The notes beneath the pieces were generated by a model, which was not told where the DNA came from, did no database searches, and saw only the letters and a program-made list of their open reading frames with translations. The translations under genes were made by a program, and so were the position numbers. A DNA stretch of 64,000 bases from Pontibacillus chungwhensis BH030062 (GTDB lineage: Bacteria; Bacillota; Bacilli; Bacillales; BH030062), in NCBI RefSeq assembly GCF_000770675.1, contig NZ_AVBG01000001.1, forward strand, positions 1 through 64,000, read 5' to 3'. This document shows, piece by piece, positions 44,538 through 56,411 of the stretch (positions are counted from its first letter, which is position 1; every line of letters begins with the position of its first letter).

Positions 44538-47500
44538 ATAAAATATTGGTGATTGGATCAGGACCAATCATTATAGGTCAAGCAGCGGAGTTCGATTATT
44601 CTGGTACGCAGGCATGCCAGTCGCTAAGAGAAGAAGGCTATGAAGTCATTCTAGCAAACTCAAATCCAGCTACGATTATGACAGATGAAACGATAGCGGA
44701 TGAAGTATACATGGAGCCTTTAACTGTAGAATTCCTTGCAAAAATTATTCGTAAAGAGAAGCCAGATGCCCTTCTACCTACACTTGGAGGTCAAACGGGT
44801 TTGAATATGGCGGTGCAACTAGAAGAGGCTGGAATCTTAAAAGATTTCAATGTTGAGTTACTAGGCACATCCCTTGAAGCCATTCAGAAAGCTGAAGATC
44901 GGGAAAAGTTCCGTTCTTTAATGTATGAGTTAAATGAGCCAGTTCCAGAAAGCAGGATTGTAAGTACGGTAGATGATGCTCTACAATTTGCTGAAGAGAT
45001 TGGATATCCTGTCATTGTTCGCCCTGCCTACACAATGGGAGGAGCAGGAGGGGGAATGTGTTACACGAGGCAAGACCTTGAAACCATCGCTCATTCTGGT
45101 CTTCAGCTTTCACCTGTCAATCAGTGTCTAATCGAAAAAAATATTGCAGGCTTTAAAGAGATAGAATATGAAGTGATGCGGGACCATAACGACCACGCCA
45201 TTGTGGTCTGTAATATGGAAAACGTTGACGCGGTAGGAATTCATACCGGGGATTCAATCGTAGTAGCGCCGAGTCAGACTCTCAGTGACCGGGAGTACCA
45301 AATGCTTAGGAACGTTTCATTAAAAATTATAAGAGCTTTAGAGATTGAAGGAGGCTGTAACGTTCAACTAGCATTAGATCCAAACAGCTTTGACTATTAC
45401 ATCATTGAGGTCAATCCAAGGGTGAGTCGATCATCAGCTCTTGCATCAAAAGCGACAGGATATCCAATAGCCAAAATTGCTGCAAAGATTGCCGTTGGAC
45501 TAACGCTTGATGAGATTAAGAATCCTGTAACGGAAACATCGTATGCCTTGTTTGAACCAGCTTTAGACTATGTGGTATCCAAAATACCACGATGGCCATT
45601 TGATAAATTTATTAAAGGCCACCGTATTCTCGGTACGCAAATGAAGGCAACAGGAGAAGTTATGGCTATTGGACGTAACTTTGAAGAATCTATGCTTAAA
45701 GCGGTTCGCTCGTTAGAAATTGGCACAGAAGAGTTGTACTTAAAGGAAATTACACATTTACCCCAAGAAGAATTGGTTGAACGTCTTGTGAAAGCGGATG
45801 ATGAGCGGCTGTTTATCATTGCAGAAGCTTTACGCAGAGGAATGACAACGGATGAGATCGTCCACCACACCAAAATCGATCCCTTCTTTGTGGAGAAGTT
45901 TGAAGGGATTATACAGTTAGAGAAGCAATTGGAAGAGAAGTCGTGGGATAAGGATCTTCTTAAAATCGCTAAAGAAAAAGGCTTTTCAGACACTGCGTTG
46001 GCACGCTTATGGAATACAACAGAAGATGAAGTATACACGTACCGCACGAATGAAAGTATTGTCCCAGTATACAAGATGGTAGATACATGTGCAGCTGAAT
46101 TTGAATCCACCACACCTTATTTTTACAGCTCATATGAAACGGAGAATGAATCCGTTCAATCAGAGCGGGAGAAGATTCTTGTACTTGGCTCTGGTCCAAT
46201 CAGAATTGGGCAGGGAGTTGAATTCGACTATGCGACTGTCCATTCCGTACTAGCACTAAAAGAAGCAGGATATGAAGCCATTATCATGAATAATAATCCT
46301 GAGACGGTTTCAACAGATTTCAGTATTTCTGACAAGCTTTACTTTGAACCTCTAACACTAGAAGACGTTATGCATGTGGTTGAATTAGAAAAACCTAAGG
46401 GTGTCATCGTGCAGTTTGGAGGCCAGACAGCTATTAATCTAGCGGACGGATTAGCTAGAAGAGGCGTCAATATTTTAGGTACTTCTTTAGAAGCAATTGA
46501 TCGCTCAGAGGATCGTGACAAATTTGAATATACCCTTTCTAAACTTGGCATCCCGCAGCCAAAGGGAATTTGTGCTACTACAGCCGAGGAAGCGATGCGG
46601 GCATCTGAAACGCTTGGATTCCCGCTAGTTGTACGCCCATCATACGTTCTTGGAGGGCGTGCAATGGAAATTGTGTACGAGCAGTCTGAATTGGAACGCT
46701 ATATTGAAGAAGCTGTAAAAGTACACAAAGACCATCCTGTTCTAATCGATACGTATATGACTGGGATTGAAATTGAAGTGGATGCCATCAGCGACGGAGA
46801 AACCGTTGTTATACCAGGTATAATGGAGCATATAGAGCGAGCAGGTGTTCACTCCGGAGACTCCATTGCAGTCTATCCAACGCAGCGTATAAGCGAAGAC
46901 ATAAAAGAAAAATGTGTAGAGTATACAACACGAATTGCACGAGAACTTGGCATTGTGGGCTTAATCAACATTCAGCTTGTACTTCACAATGACGAAGTAT
47001 ACGTACTCGAAGTAAATCCAAGAGCAAGTCGTACAGTCCCGTTCTTGAGTAAAATTACCGGTGTAACAATGGCGAAGCTAGCAACCGACCTCATTATAGG
47101 AACTCGCTTACAAGAGCTTGGCTATTCTGACGGGGTTTTACCTGAACCAAATGAAGTCTTTGTGAAGGTGCCAGTCTTCTCGTTCGAGAAGCTTCGAAGT
47201 GTAGACACATATCTTGGGCCTGAAATGAAATCAACTGGTGAAGTGCTTGGTCGTGACGTCACGCTCGAAAAAGCGCTATATAAAGGATTAACAGCATCGG
47301 GAATTGAAGTGCCTCGGAATGGAGCTGTCTTGATGACAGTAGCGGATAAAGATAAAGAAGAGCTCTTAGAACTTGCAACTCGCTTCCATCAGCTTGGATT
47401 TGAACTATATGCTACTGAAGGTACTGGATCAACGCTCGAGGAAGAAGGTCTTCCTGTTACAAAAGTCGCTAAAATTGGTTCAGAAGAACAAACCGTTCTA

Positions 47501-47721
47501 GATGTAGTCCAAAAAGGGCAAGTTCACATGGTTATTAATACGCTAACAACAGGCAAACAACCACGAAAAGATGGCTTCCGTATTCGCCGTGAAGCGGTAG
47601 AGCATGGTCTTCCATGTATGACATCCTTGGATACTGCATCAGCGATACTAAGAGTGATTGAATCAATGACTTTTACAGCGCAGTCCATGCCAAAGACGAC
47701 AAAACAAAAGGTGAGTGTACC

Positions 47722-47728
<7 letters not shown>
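44516..47728 (+). CDS. carB: Carbamoyl-phosphate synthase, large subunit (pyrimidine-specific)
   Basis: 1070 residues (pyrAB). Two homologous ATP-grasp halves: [20 protein letters not shown] near residue 9 and [18 protein letters not shown] near 558. An MGS-like allosteric domain occupies about 935-1060. Makes carbamoyl phosphate from bicarbonate, ammonia and two ATP. Length is standard. Coupled to carA and pyrK by overlap. Confidence 0.97.
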
Positions 47729-50098
<2,370 letters not shown>

Positions 50099-50112
<14 letters not shown>

Positions 50113-50740
50113 ACAAATTGCAAAGCGACTATTTGAAATAGAGGCACTACAATTTAGTCCAGATGAACCTTTTAAGTGGGCATCCGGTATTCTATCTCCA
50201 GTTTACTGTGATAATAGGCTTGTAATGAGTGATGTATCTTTAAGGAAAGAAATTGCTCAATCCTTAGCAGAACATATACAAGTGAAATATCCTGATGTAG
50301 AAGTTATAGCCGGATGCGCAACAGCTGGTATCCCCCACGCTGCTTGGGTAGCAGATATACTTGAACTTCCGATGATATATGTACGGGATAAAGCGAAAGG
50401 GCATGGAAAAGGGAATAGAATTGAAGGAGAAGTAAAAAGGGGACAAAAGGCGGTCGTCATTGAAGATCTAATATCTACTGGAAAAAGTTCGATCGCTTCA
50501 GCACAAGCTCTACAAGAAGCTGGTGTTGTAGTCGTGGGTGTACAGGCTCTGTTTTCATATGAACTTAAGAAAGCAGAACAGGCTTTTAAGGAAGCGTCTC
50601 TAGAGTATCACTCTCTTACGACATTTCCTCTATTACTAGAGCTGATGAAAGAACAAGATAAAATATCTCTTGAGAGCTACAGCCGTCTAAAAGAATGGAA
50701 TCAAGACCCAGGAGCCTTTTCATATAATTACCAAGCCTAA
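50099..50740 (+). CDS. pyrE: Orotate phosphoribosyltransferase
   Basis: 213 residues; makes OMP from orotate and PRPP. PRPP-binding motif AVVIEDLISTGKSSI (about 117-131) is intact. ATG 50099 follows AAAGGAGTGG and overlaps pyrF by 14 bases. Last gene of the pyr operon. No strong terminator is seen directly after it; a new promoter for the next gene begins at 50746. Confidence 0.96.
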
Positions 50741-50745
50741 GGGCA

Positions 50746-50774
50746 TTGCTAGTACGAACCTTCCGTTGTACAAT
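50746..50774 (+). promoter_or_regulatory. SigA-type promoter after pyrE
   Basis: TTGCTA (50746-50751), exactly 17 bases, TACAAT (50769-50774). It would drive the small membrane protein gene at 50812. Confidence 0.65.
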
Positions 50775-50811
50775 CATGGCGAATGTACTAACGTATGAAG
50801 GTCGTGAGTTC

Positions 50812-51084
50812 ATGTCTTTTAAAAAACAAGCCACAGTCATGATTAGTAACGCAGTGCTTGGATTATTCACATGCTATTTATATCTTTATTTTTGGATATT
50901 CGTATCGATGGCTGCTCCTATTATAAATCTAAAAGCTTTTCTCAGTCTGATCATTTCTCTCACCTTATTTGGTGTGCTGAACGCCTCGTTAATTGGGAGA
51001 GAGCAAATAATGGAGTGGCTGTATGCTAGTTTCACTTACCTAGGTGCCATCGCGCTATTTGTGGCGATCTTCTGGTTATTCTAA
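50812..51084 (+). CDS. Small membrane protein of unknown function
   Basis: 90 residues, about three hydrophobic segments (near 8-30, 37-55 and 65-88), basic N-terminus MSFKKQA. I do not recognise the family. Start ATG 50812 follows GAAGGTCGTGAG at a fair distance; an in-frame ATG at 50776 lies at the predicted transcript start. It has its own promoter and sits between pyrE and the repeat pair 51149-51593. It could be real or a marginal gene; the hydrophobic pattern and promoter support it. Confidence 0.6.
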   Translation: MSFKKQATVMISNAVLGLFTCYLYLYFWIFVSMAAPIINLKAFLSLIISLTLFGVLNASLIGREQIMEWLYASFTYLGAIALFVAIFWLF

Positions 51085-51148
51085 TCTATATTAGCTAAGA
51101 GGGGTCTAGTATAAAGGCTATGTTAACGTTTATTGTTAATCTTAGCTG

Positions 51149-51378
51149 TTCCATACAAGCCACCTTATATGGAACGGGTTGGAATATTTCAGCGGGTAGG
51201 GCCCGCCTGCGTTTATGAGGGCTAGGGCTTGCTCGGGGACAACTCGCTTTCCTGCGGGGAGCTGGGAAGCCTCCTCATTCGCTTCGCTCTCTGCGGGGTC
51301 TTCCCTAGGCTCCTTTTCCCGCGGGAGTCTCGCAGTCCCCGAACAAGCCCTGGCTTTATAGTGTTGAACGGCCCGCAG
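51149..51378 (+). repeat. Dispersed repeat copy 3 (plus orientation)
   Basis: Preceded by a TTCCATACAAGCC...TATGGAA hairpin (51149-51175) like that of copy 1. Inner arms GGGCTTGCTCGGGGAC (51225-51240) and GTCCCCGAACAAGCCC (51335-51350) pair. The core contains ACTCGCTTTCC, GGGAGCTGGGAAGCCTCCTC, GCGGGGTCTTCCC and CCCGCGGGAGTCTCGC. The outer right arm ends in AACGGCCCGC. The open frame 51229-51486 within it is not a gene. Confidence 0.8.
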
Positions 51379-51415
51379 TTAGCATTAAGTGGTCTGTTGT
51401 CACCCTATGTGGTAT

Positions 51416-51593
51416 GTTTTCGTTCACTCTTATATGGCAAAGGTGGGCCTGGAAACTACGAGACTCCCGTGGGTAGAAGAGCCTAGGTGAGACCCCTCAG
51501 CCGGCGTGCCGGCTGAGGAGGCTCACCAGCTCCCCACAGGAAAGCGAGTGGTTTCCAGGCCCACCTTACACTGAACTAAAGCTAACGGAAACA
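51416..51593 (-). repeat. Dispersed repeat copy 4 (minus orientation)
   Basis: Reverse complement aligns closely with copy 1: TTTCCGTTAGCTTTAG, then GTAAGGTGGGCCTGGAAACC, ACTCGCTTTCC, GAGCCTCCTC, a CAGCCGGC/GCCGGCTG hairpin at the centre (51498-51515), GGGGTCTCACCTAGGCTC and GGGAGTCTCG. It is complete and shows what copy 1 looked like before the insertion. The remaining sequence to 51684 shows nothing recognisable. Confidence 0.8.
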
Positions 51594-51684
51594 TTCTCTC
51601 AATTTTGAGTATACAACCATTCTGCGTTTATTTAGAACAAACCTGATAAAAGATAACAACATTATACTTTAATAGAGCCAAAAT

Positions 51685-51722
51685 AAAAACTCGATCTTGC
51701 TAGGGCAAGATCGAGTTTTTTT
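51685..51722. terminator. Terminator of rqcH (bidirectional type)
   Basis: AAAAACTCGATCTTGC / GCAAGATCGAGTTTTT, four-base loop. A-run and T-run on both sides allow function on either strand; it lies at the rqcH stop codon. Confidence 0.93.
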
Positions 51723-53439
51723 AATCTTTTGGTTCGTTGTTTTTAAGGTCGCGAATGGCGGCTTCTTCAGGGGTTACAAAGAGCGTTTTCTGGTTGTCAT
51801 AGGTTACAAAACCAGGTTTTGCGCCGTTTGGTTTTTTCACGTGACGAATCAACGTGTAGTCGACTGGGACCGATGAAGAAGCTTTTGATTTACTGAAATA
51901 AGCTGCAAGTAAAGCCGCTTCTTGTAAGGTTTCTTCACTCGGGTCTTCACTTCGAATGACTACGTGTGAGCCTGGAATGTCTTTTGTGTGTAACCAATAG
52001 TCGTTTCGGTTTGCCATACGCGTTGTTACATATTCATTTTGCTTATTGTTTTTCCCGACTAGAATTGTCGTTCCATCGGAAGAAAAATACGTTTCAGGCT
52101 TAGGGGCTTGAGGTTTCTTTTTCTTCTTCTGTTGTGGTTTTGCCTTCATATAGCCTTCTTCTCGCAATTCTTCTCGAATTTCTTCGACGTCTTCTTCGCG
52201 AGCTGATTCGATTTGTTGAATCAGTTGGTCGAAATAAGAAATTTCCTCTTCTGCTTTTTGAATTTCTTTTTGAACAACCTCTTTTGACTTTTTCATCTTA
52301 GAATACGTCGCAAAGTAGCTCTGAGCATTTTCGCTTGGTGTCTTATTAGGGTTTAATTCGATTGTGCGTTCGCCTTGCTCCGGATCGTAATAATCGACAA
52401 CCGTAACGGATTTATCGCCTTGTTTAACAAGATGCATATGAGCGGTCAGCAATTCGCCTTGTCGCTGGTATTCATCAGCTTGTTCAGCTTTTTGAAGGGT
52501 CTCTTCGTGTTTCTTAATCTTACGGATGTTCTTATCTCGTTCGTTTTTCATGAAGCGAGCTAGATCGCCTGCTTGTTGTTTGACTCGGTCTCGTTCAGCT
52601 TTACCACTATAGTAAGCATCAAGAAGATTGCTCACTGTTTTATACGTCTCGGTTTCAGCATCCATTGATTCAAGCGGAAGAACATAAAAGTGTTCTTTCT
52701 TTCCCCTTAATAACTGAGGCGTATAGTCATGATGAATCAGCTGCGACTGAACATGGCTGAATGTTTCTTGATAGGTAGTAGCAGAACCTAGGCGAGCACG
52801 ATAGCTGATCTCTGTAGCAATCATAGGTGAAAAGCCCATGAGAATGCTCATAATTTGTTTGTCCATACGACCTGAATTAAAGTCTAGTTTCTTTACAAAA
52901 ACTTCAGGGTCTAATGTGATTGGATTCGTTTTTCCTTGATCAGGGGGTCTTTTGTACGAATGACCTGGCAGTACTGTTCGGTAACTGCTTTGAGAAGGAG
53001 ACACGTGTTTTATACTATCTAGGATCATGTCTCTTTCCTGATCAACTAAAATGATATTACTATGCTTACCCATGATTTCCATCACTAGGGTTTTCGTTGT
53101 TTCATCACCAATTTCGTCTTTTCCACGGACTTTTAGTTGAATGACGCGCTCCATTTCAAGCTGCTCGATGGACTCAATAAATCCACCGACTAAGTGCTTG
53201 CGGAGTAGCATACAAAACATTGGCGGTTCTTTTGGATTTTGATACGTATCTTTTGTCACGTGCATTCGAGCGTAGGAAGGGTGTGCTGAAAGCAAGACAT
53301 GTTGATTTTTCCCTTGGCTTCGAACAGTGACAATAAGTTCGGTTTGCGTTGGCTGATAGATCTTCATAATTCGTCCGGGAGTTAACGAATGCATTAATTC
53401 GTGTGTGACTGCCCGGGTGACAACGCCATCAAAAGACAT
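51721..53439 (-). CDS. rqcH: Ribosome quality control protein RqcH (NEMF/Rqc2 family, YloA)
   Basis: 572 residues: N-terminal NFACT-N domain (MSFDGVVTRAVTHEL...), helix-hairpin-helix part, long coiled coil (about 270-420) and C-terminal NFACT-R domain with HTKDIPGSHVVIR (about 487-499) and the ARHVKKPNGAKPGFV-like end. RqcH adds C-terminal alanine tails to peptides stalled on large ribosomal subunits, marking them for breakdown. Start ATG 53439 lies seven bases after GAGGTGA. On the minus strand it diverges from the Ca-ATPase gene. Older annotations call it a fibronectin-binding protein. Confidence 0.94.
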   Translation of the reverse strand: MSFDGVVTRAVTHELMHSLTPGRIMKIYQPTQTELIVTVRSQGKNQHVLLSAHPSYARMHVTKDTYQNPKEPPMFCMLLRKHLVGGFIESIEQLEMERVIQLKVRGKDEIGDETTKTLVMEIMGKHSNIILVDQERDMILDSIKHVSPSQSSYRTVLPGHSYKRPPDQGKTNPITLDPEVFVKKLDFNSGRMDKQIMSILMGFSPMIATEISYRARLGSATTYQETFSHVQSQLIHHDYTPQLLRGKKEHFYVLPLESMDAETETYKTVSNLLDAYYSGKAERDRVKQQAGDLARFMKNERDKNIRKIKKHEETLQKAEQADEYQRQGELLTAHMHLVKQGDKSVTVVDYYDPEQGERTIELNPNKTPSENAQSYFATYSKMKKSKEVVQKEIQKAEEEISYFDQLIQQIESAREEDVEEIREELREEGYMKAKPQQKKKKKPQAPKPETYFSSDGTTILVGKNNKQNEYVTTRMANRNDYWLHTKDIPGSHVVIRSEDPSEETLQEAALLAAYFSKSKASSSVPVDYTLIRHVKKPNGAKPGFVTYDNQKTLFVTPEEAAIRDLKNNEPKD

Positions 53440-53460
53440 GGTAATCACCTCACAATATAC

Positions 53461-53490
53461 CGATTATAGCATTTTTTTGGACGAGTCTGA
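53461..53490 (-). promoter_or_regulatory. Promoter of rqcH
   Basis: On the minus strand, TGCTATAAT (extended -10, 53463-53471) with TTCAGA 17 bases further upstream. Confidence 0.6.
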
Positions 53491-53531
53491 ATAGATATAC
53501 CATAGACTCTCAGGTTCAGGAGGAATGTTAC

Positions 53532-56192
53532 GTGAATTGGTATCAATATAGTGTAGAGAATCTAGCACGAAAGCTAGATGTAGATATGAACTTGGGCCTT
53601 TCTTCTAACCAAGCAGAGGAACGTCTAAAGAAACTAGGCCTTAATGAACTAGAAGAAGGAAAGTCGGTCAGCATCCTGTTATTATTCTTCCGCCAATTTC
53701 AAGATTTTATGGTTATTGTTCTATTGGCTGCAACGCTTATTTCTGGATTACTGGGGGAGTACGTGGACGCGATCGCCATAATGGCAATTGTATTTGTTAA
53801 CGCTTTGCTTGGTTTTTTTCAGGAGCAAAAGGCTGAGAAATCACTGGCTAAACTTAAAGAGTTGTCAGCACCATATGCAGAAGTATTGAGGGATGGTAAC
53901 TGGGAAAAAGTGCATTCACGTGAGCTTGTATTTGGAGATATTGTTAAAGTTACGAGCGGAGATCGAATTAGCGCTGATCTTCGTTTAATCACTGCATCAG
54001 GCCTTGAAGTAGAAGAGTCTTCTTTAACTGGAGAATCACTTCCTGTATTAAAGCATACGAAAGAATTGAAAGAAGGAAACGTTGAATTAGGAGATCAAGG
54101 TAACATGGTTTTCTCAGGTACCCTAGCTACAAGGGGAAGTGGAGTTGGAGTGGTTGTGGGAACAGGTATGAAAACGGCCATGGGTCAAATCGCTTCTTTA
54201 CTCGTCCAAACTAATCGTATGCCTACTCCTCTTGAAAGAAAATTAGCTGAATTAGGAAAGATTTTAATTGTGACTGCTCTTCTATTAACATCATTTGTAG
54301 TAATAGCAGGTGTTTACCGAGGTCACCTTTTGTATGAAATGTTTTTAGCTGGTGTTTCTTTGGCAGTGGCGGCGATACCAGAAGGATTACCTGCAATTGT
54401 AACAGTAGCTTTGTCGCTTGGTGTTCAGCGTATGATCAAGAAAAAGGCTATAGTAAGAAAGTTATCAGCTGTTGAGACACTAGGCTGTGCTTCTGTCATC
54501 TGTTCAGATAAGACGGGAACAATGACAGAAAACCAAATGACTGTAAAGCAAGTAAGTACAATAGATGAACATTTTTACGTGACTGGTGAAGGGTATGATC
54601 CGTATGGAGCTTTCTTTGATGGAAGAAAGGATGAAGTAAACATAAAAGACATCCCCGGAGTAAGTCGCATGCTACTTTATGGTTCGTTATGTAATCATGC
54701 CAGAGTTTTGCGTAAGGAAGATCGGTATGTTGTAGAGGGGGACCCAACTGAGGGCGCTTTACGAGTTGCAGGCAAGAAAGCAGGGATTACAGAAGAAAAC
54801 TTAGCAGAATGGGAAATAACATATGAAATCCCTTTTGACTCAGATCGTAAGCGCATGTCTGTCGTTGTTGAGCATAAAAATGGAGAACGCTTGGTTATTG
54901 TGAAAGGTGCACCAGATGTTTTGTTACCAAGAAGTACATCGATTTATTCATCAATGGGACAGCGACCCTTGAAGCAAACGGATAAGCAGTTGGTTGAATC
55001 AAAGATTGGGGATATGGCGAATCAGGCGTTGCGTACTATTGCCGTTTGTTGTAAACCACTTAAAAAAGGTCAATCTTACAATGACTTCGAATTAGAAAAG
55101 GATTTAACTTTTATAGGCTTTACAGGTATTATTGATCCCCCTCGAAAAGAAGTAAAACGAGCCATTAAAGAGTGTCATCAAGCAGGGATAAAGACCGTTA
55201 TGATTACGGGCGATCACGCGATGACTGCTCGGGCTATTGCGAGGGACTTAGAATTAATGCCAGATAACGGCCGGGTTATAGAAGGATCAAAACTTTCAAT
55301 AATGAATGACGATCAATTGGAGTCTATAATAGAAGAAACGTACGTTTTTGCCCGAGTTACCCCTCAACATAAATTGCGAATCGTACAAGCTTTTCAAAAG
55401 CAAGGGCACGAAGTTGCTATGACAGGGGACGGGGTCAATGATGCACCTGCCATTAAGGCCAGTGACATAGGTATATCAATGGGACAGAGTGGAACAGATG
55501 TTGCAAAAGAGGCGTCCTCCTTAGTTCTTCTTGATGATAATTTTGCTACAATCCGGTCAGCTATACAAGAAGGACGAAGTATCTATGAGAATATACGGAA
55601 ATTCATTCGGTATTTGTTAGCCTCCAATGTTGGCGAAATATTGGTCATGCTTCTAGCAATGCTACTTGCTCTACCTTTACCTTTAGTACCAGTTCAAATT
55701 TTATGGGTCAACCTTGTAACGGATGGTTTACCAGCTATGGCCCTTGGGCTTGACCGTTCAGAGGGGGATGTAATGAAGCGAGCCCCTAGAAGTCCGAAAG
55801 AGGGAATCTTCGCCAGAGGGTTAGGATTTAAAATTATATCAAGAGGGTTTATGATTGGAATTGTGACTCTCATAGCTTTTATAATGGCATATCAAGGGGA
55901 CCCAGAAAGGTTGTTATATGCTCAGACCATAGCGTTTAGTACGTTAGTCGTTGCGCAGCTCATCCACGTATTTGATTGTCGGAGTGAACGATCCATATTT
56001 GCTAGAAATCCTTTTTCAAACATTTATTTAATTGGTGCTGTACTGTCTTCGCTCATATTAATGTTAGTCGTAATTTACTATGACCCTCTACATCCTGTAT
56101 TCCACACCATGGATGTGCCATTAAGAGATTGGATCTTTATAATAGGACTAGGTGCAGTTCCGACGTTTCTGTGGGGATTTTCTGAGAAATAA
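53532..56192 (+). CDS. P-type Ca2+-transporting ATPase (type IIA, YloB)
   Basis: 886 residues. Phosphorylation motif CSDKTGTMTEN with D326; the TGES motif (SSLTGESLP, about 158-166); the PEGLPA helix-4 calcium-site motif (about 285-290); hinge TGDGVNDAPAIKAS (about 632-645). About ten transmembrane helices and an N-terminal cation-ATPase domain. Related to SERCA pumps; B. subtilis YloB is a spore-associated Ca-ATPase. GTG start 53532 follows CAGGAGGAATG. Single gene with its own terminator. Calcium as substrate is inferred from the IIA signature. Confidence 0.9.
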   Translation: MNWYQYSVENLARKLDVDMNLGLSSNQAEERLKKLGLNELEEGKSVSILLLFFRQFQDFMVIVLLAATLISGLLGEYVDAIAIMAIVFVNALLGFFQEQKAEKSLAKLKELSAPYAEVLRDGNWEKVHSRELVFGDIVKVTSGDRISADLRLITASGLEVEESSLTGESLPVLKHTKELKEGNVELGDQGNMVFSGTLATRGSGVGVVVGTGMKTAMGQIASLLVQTNRMPTPLERKLAELGKILIVTALLLTSFVVIAGVYRGHLLYEMFLAGVSLAVAAIPEGLPAIVTVALSLGVQRMIKKKAIVRKLSAVETLGCASVICSDKTGTMTENQMTVKQVSTIDEHFYVTGEGYDPYGAFFDGRKDEVNIKDIPGVSRMLLYGSLCNHARVLRKEDRYVVEGDPTEGALRVAGKKAGITEENLAEWEITYEIPFDSDRKRMSVVVEHKNGERLVIVKGAPDVLLPRSTSIYSSMGQRPLKQTDKQLVESKIGDMANQALRTIAVCCKPLKKGQSYNDFELEKDLTFIGFTGIIDPPRKEVKRAIKECHQAGIKTVMITGDHAMTARAIARDLELMPDNGRVIEGSKLSIMNDDQLESIIEETYVFARVTPQHKLRIVQAFQKQGHEVAMTGDGVNDAPAIKASDIGISMGQSGTDVAKEASSLVLLDDNFATIRSAIQEGRSIYENIRKFIRYLLASNVGEILVMLLAMLLALPLPLVPVQILWVNLVTDGLPAMALGLDRSEGDVMKRAPRSPKEGIFARGLGFKIISRGFMIGIVTLIAFIMAYQGDPERLLYAQTIAFSTLVVAQLIHVFDCRSERSIFARNPFSNIYLIGAVLSSLILMLVVIYYDPLHPVFHTMDVPLRDWIFIIGLGAVPTFLWGFSEK

Positions 56193-56207
56193 ATGTAGTC
56201 CTTTTAC

Positions 56208-56240
56208 AAGCATTCTTCAAATGAAGGGTGCTTTTTTTTG
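56208..56240 (+). terminator. Terminator after Ca-ATPase gene
   Basis: AAGCATTCTTC / GAAGGGTGCTT stem (one wobble) with a four-base loop and eight Ts. Confidence 0.9.
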
Positions 56241-56338
56241 TTTACTTTTTGGTCCTATTAGGGATGTTAAAGTTCATAGGTGCTTACCATTAAACTTATC
56301 TTTACTAATAAATTTCTTAAACAAATTGTTATTTAGTA

Positions 56339-56397
56339 TTGAAATATATCCTAAAAACGAATATTATTATCAATGTTTGTTATTATCATTCGTGAAA
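56339..56397 (+). promoter_or_regulatory. Promoter with overlapping PurBox-like operator
   Basis: TTGAAA (56339-56344), 17 bases, TATTAT (56362-56367). Overlapping the -10 is an inverted pair ACGAATATTA (56357-56366) and CATTCGT (56387-56393), resembling the paired PurBoxes bound by PurR (CGAA ... TTCG). No guanine riboswitch is seen in this leader. Purine-dependent repression of the permease is the inference. Confidence 0.55.
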
Positions 56398-56411
56398 AGC
56401 AGGTGAAGTAG

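Noticed and set aside
51229-51486. 85-codon open frame between pyrE and rqcH
   Set aside because: Spans repeat copies 3 and 4; peptide is an artefact of the palindromic core.
53476-53503. Promoter for the Ca-ATPase gene (TTGGAC ... TACCAT)
   Set aside because: Spacer of only 15 bases and a poor -10; not reported as a feature.
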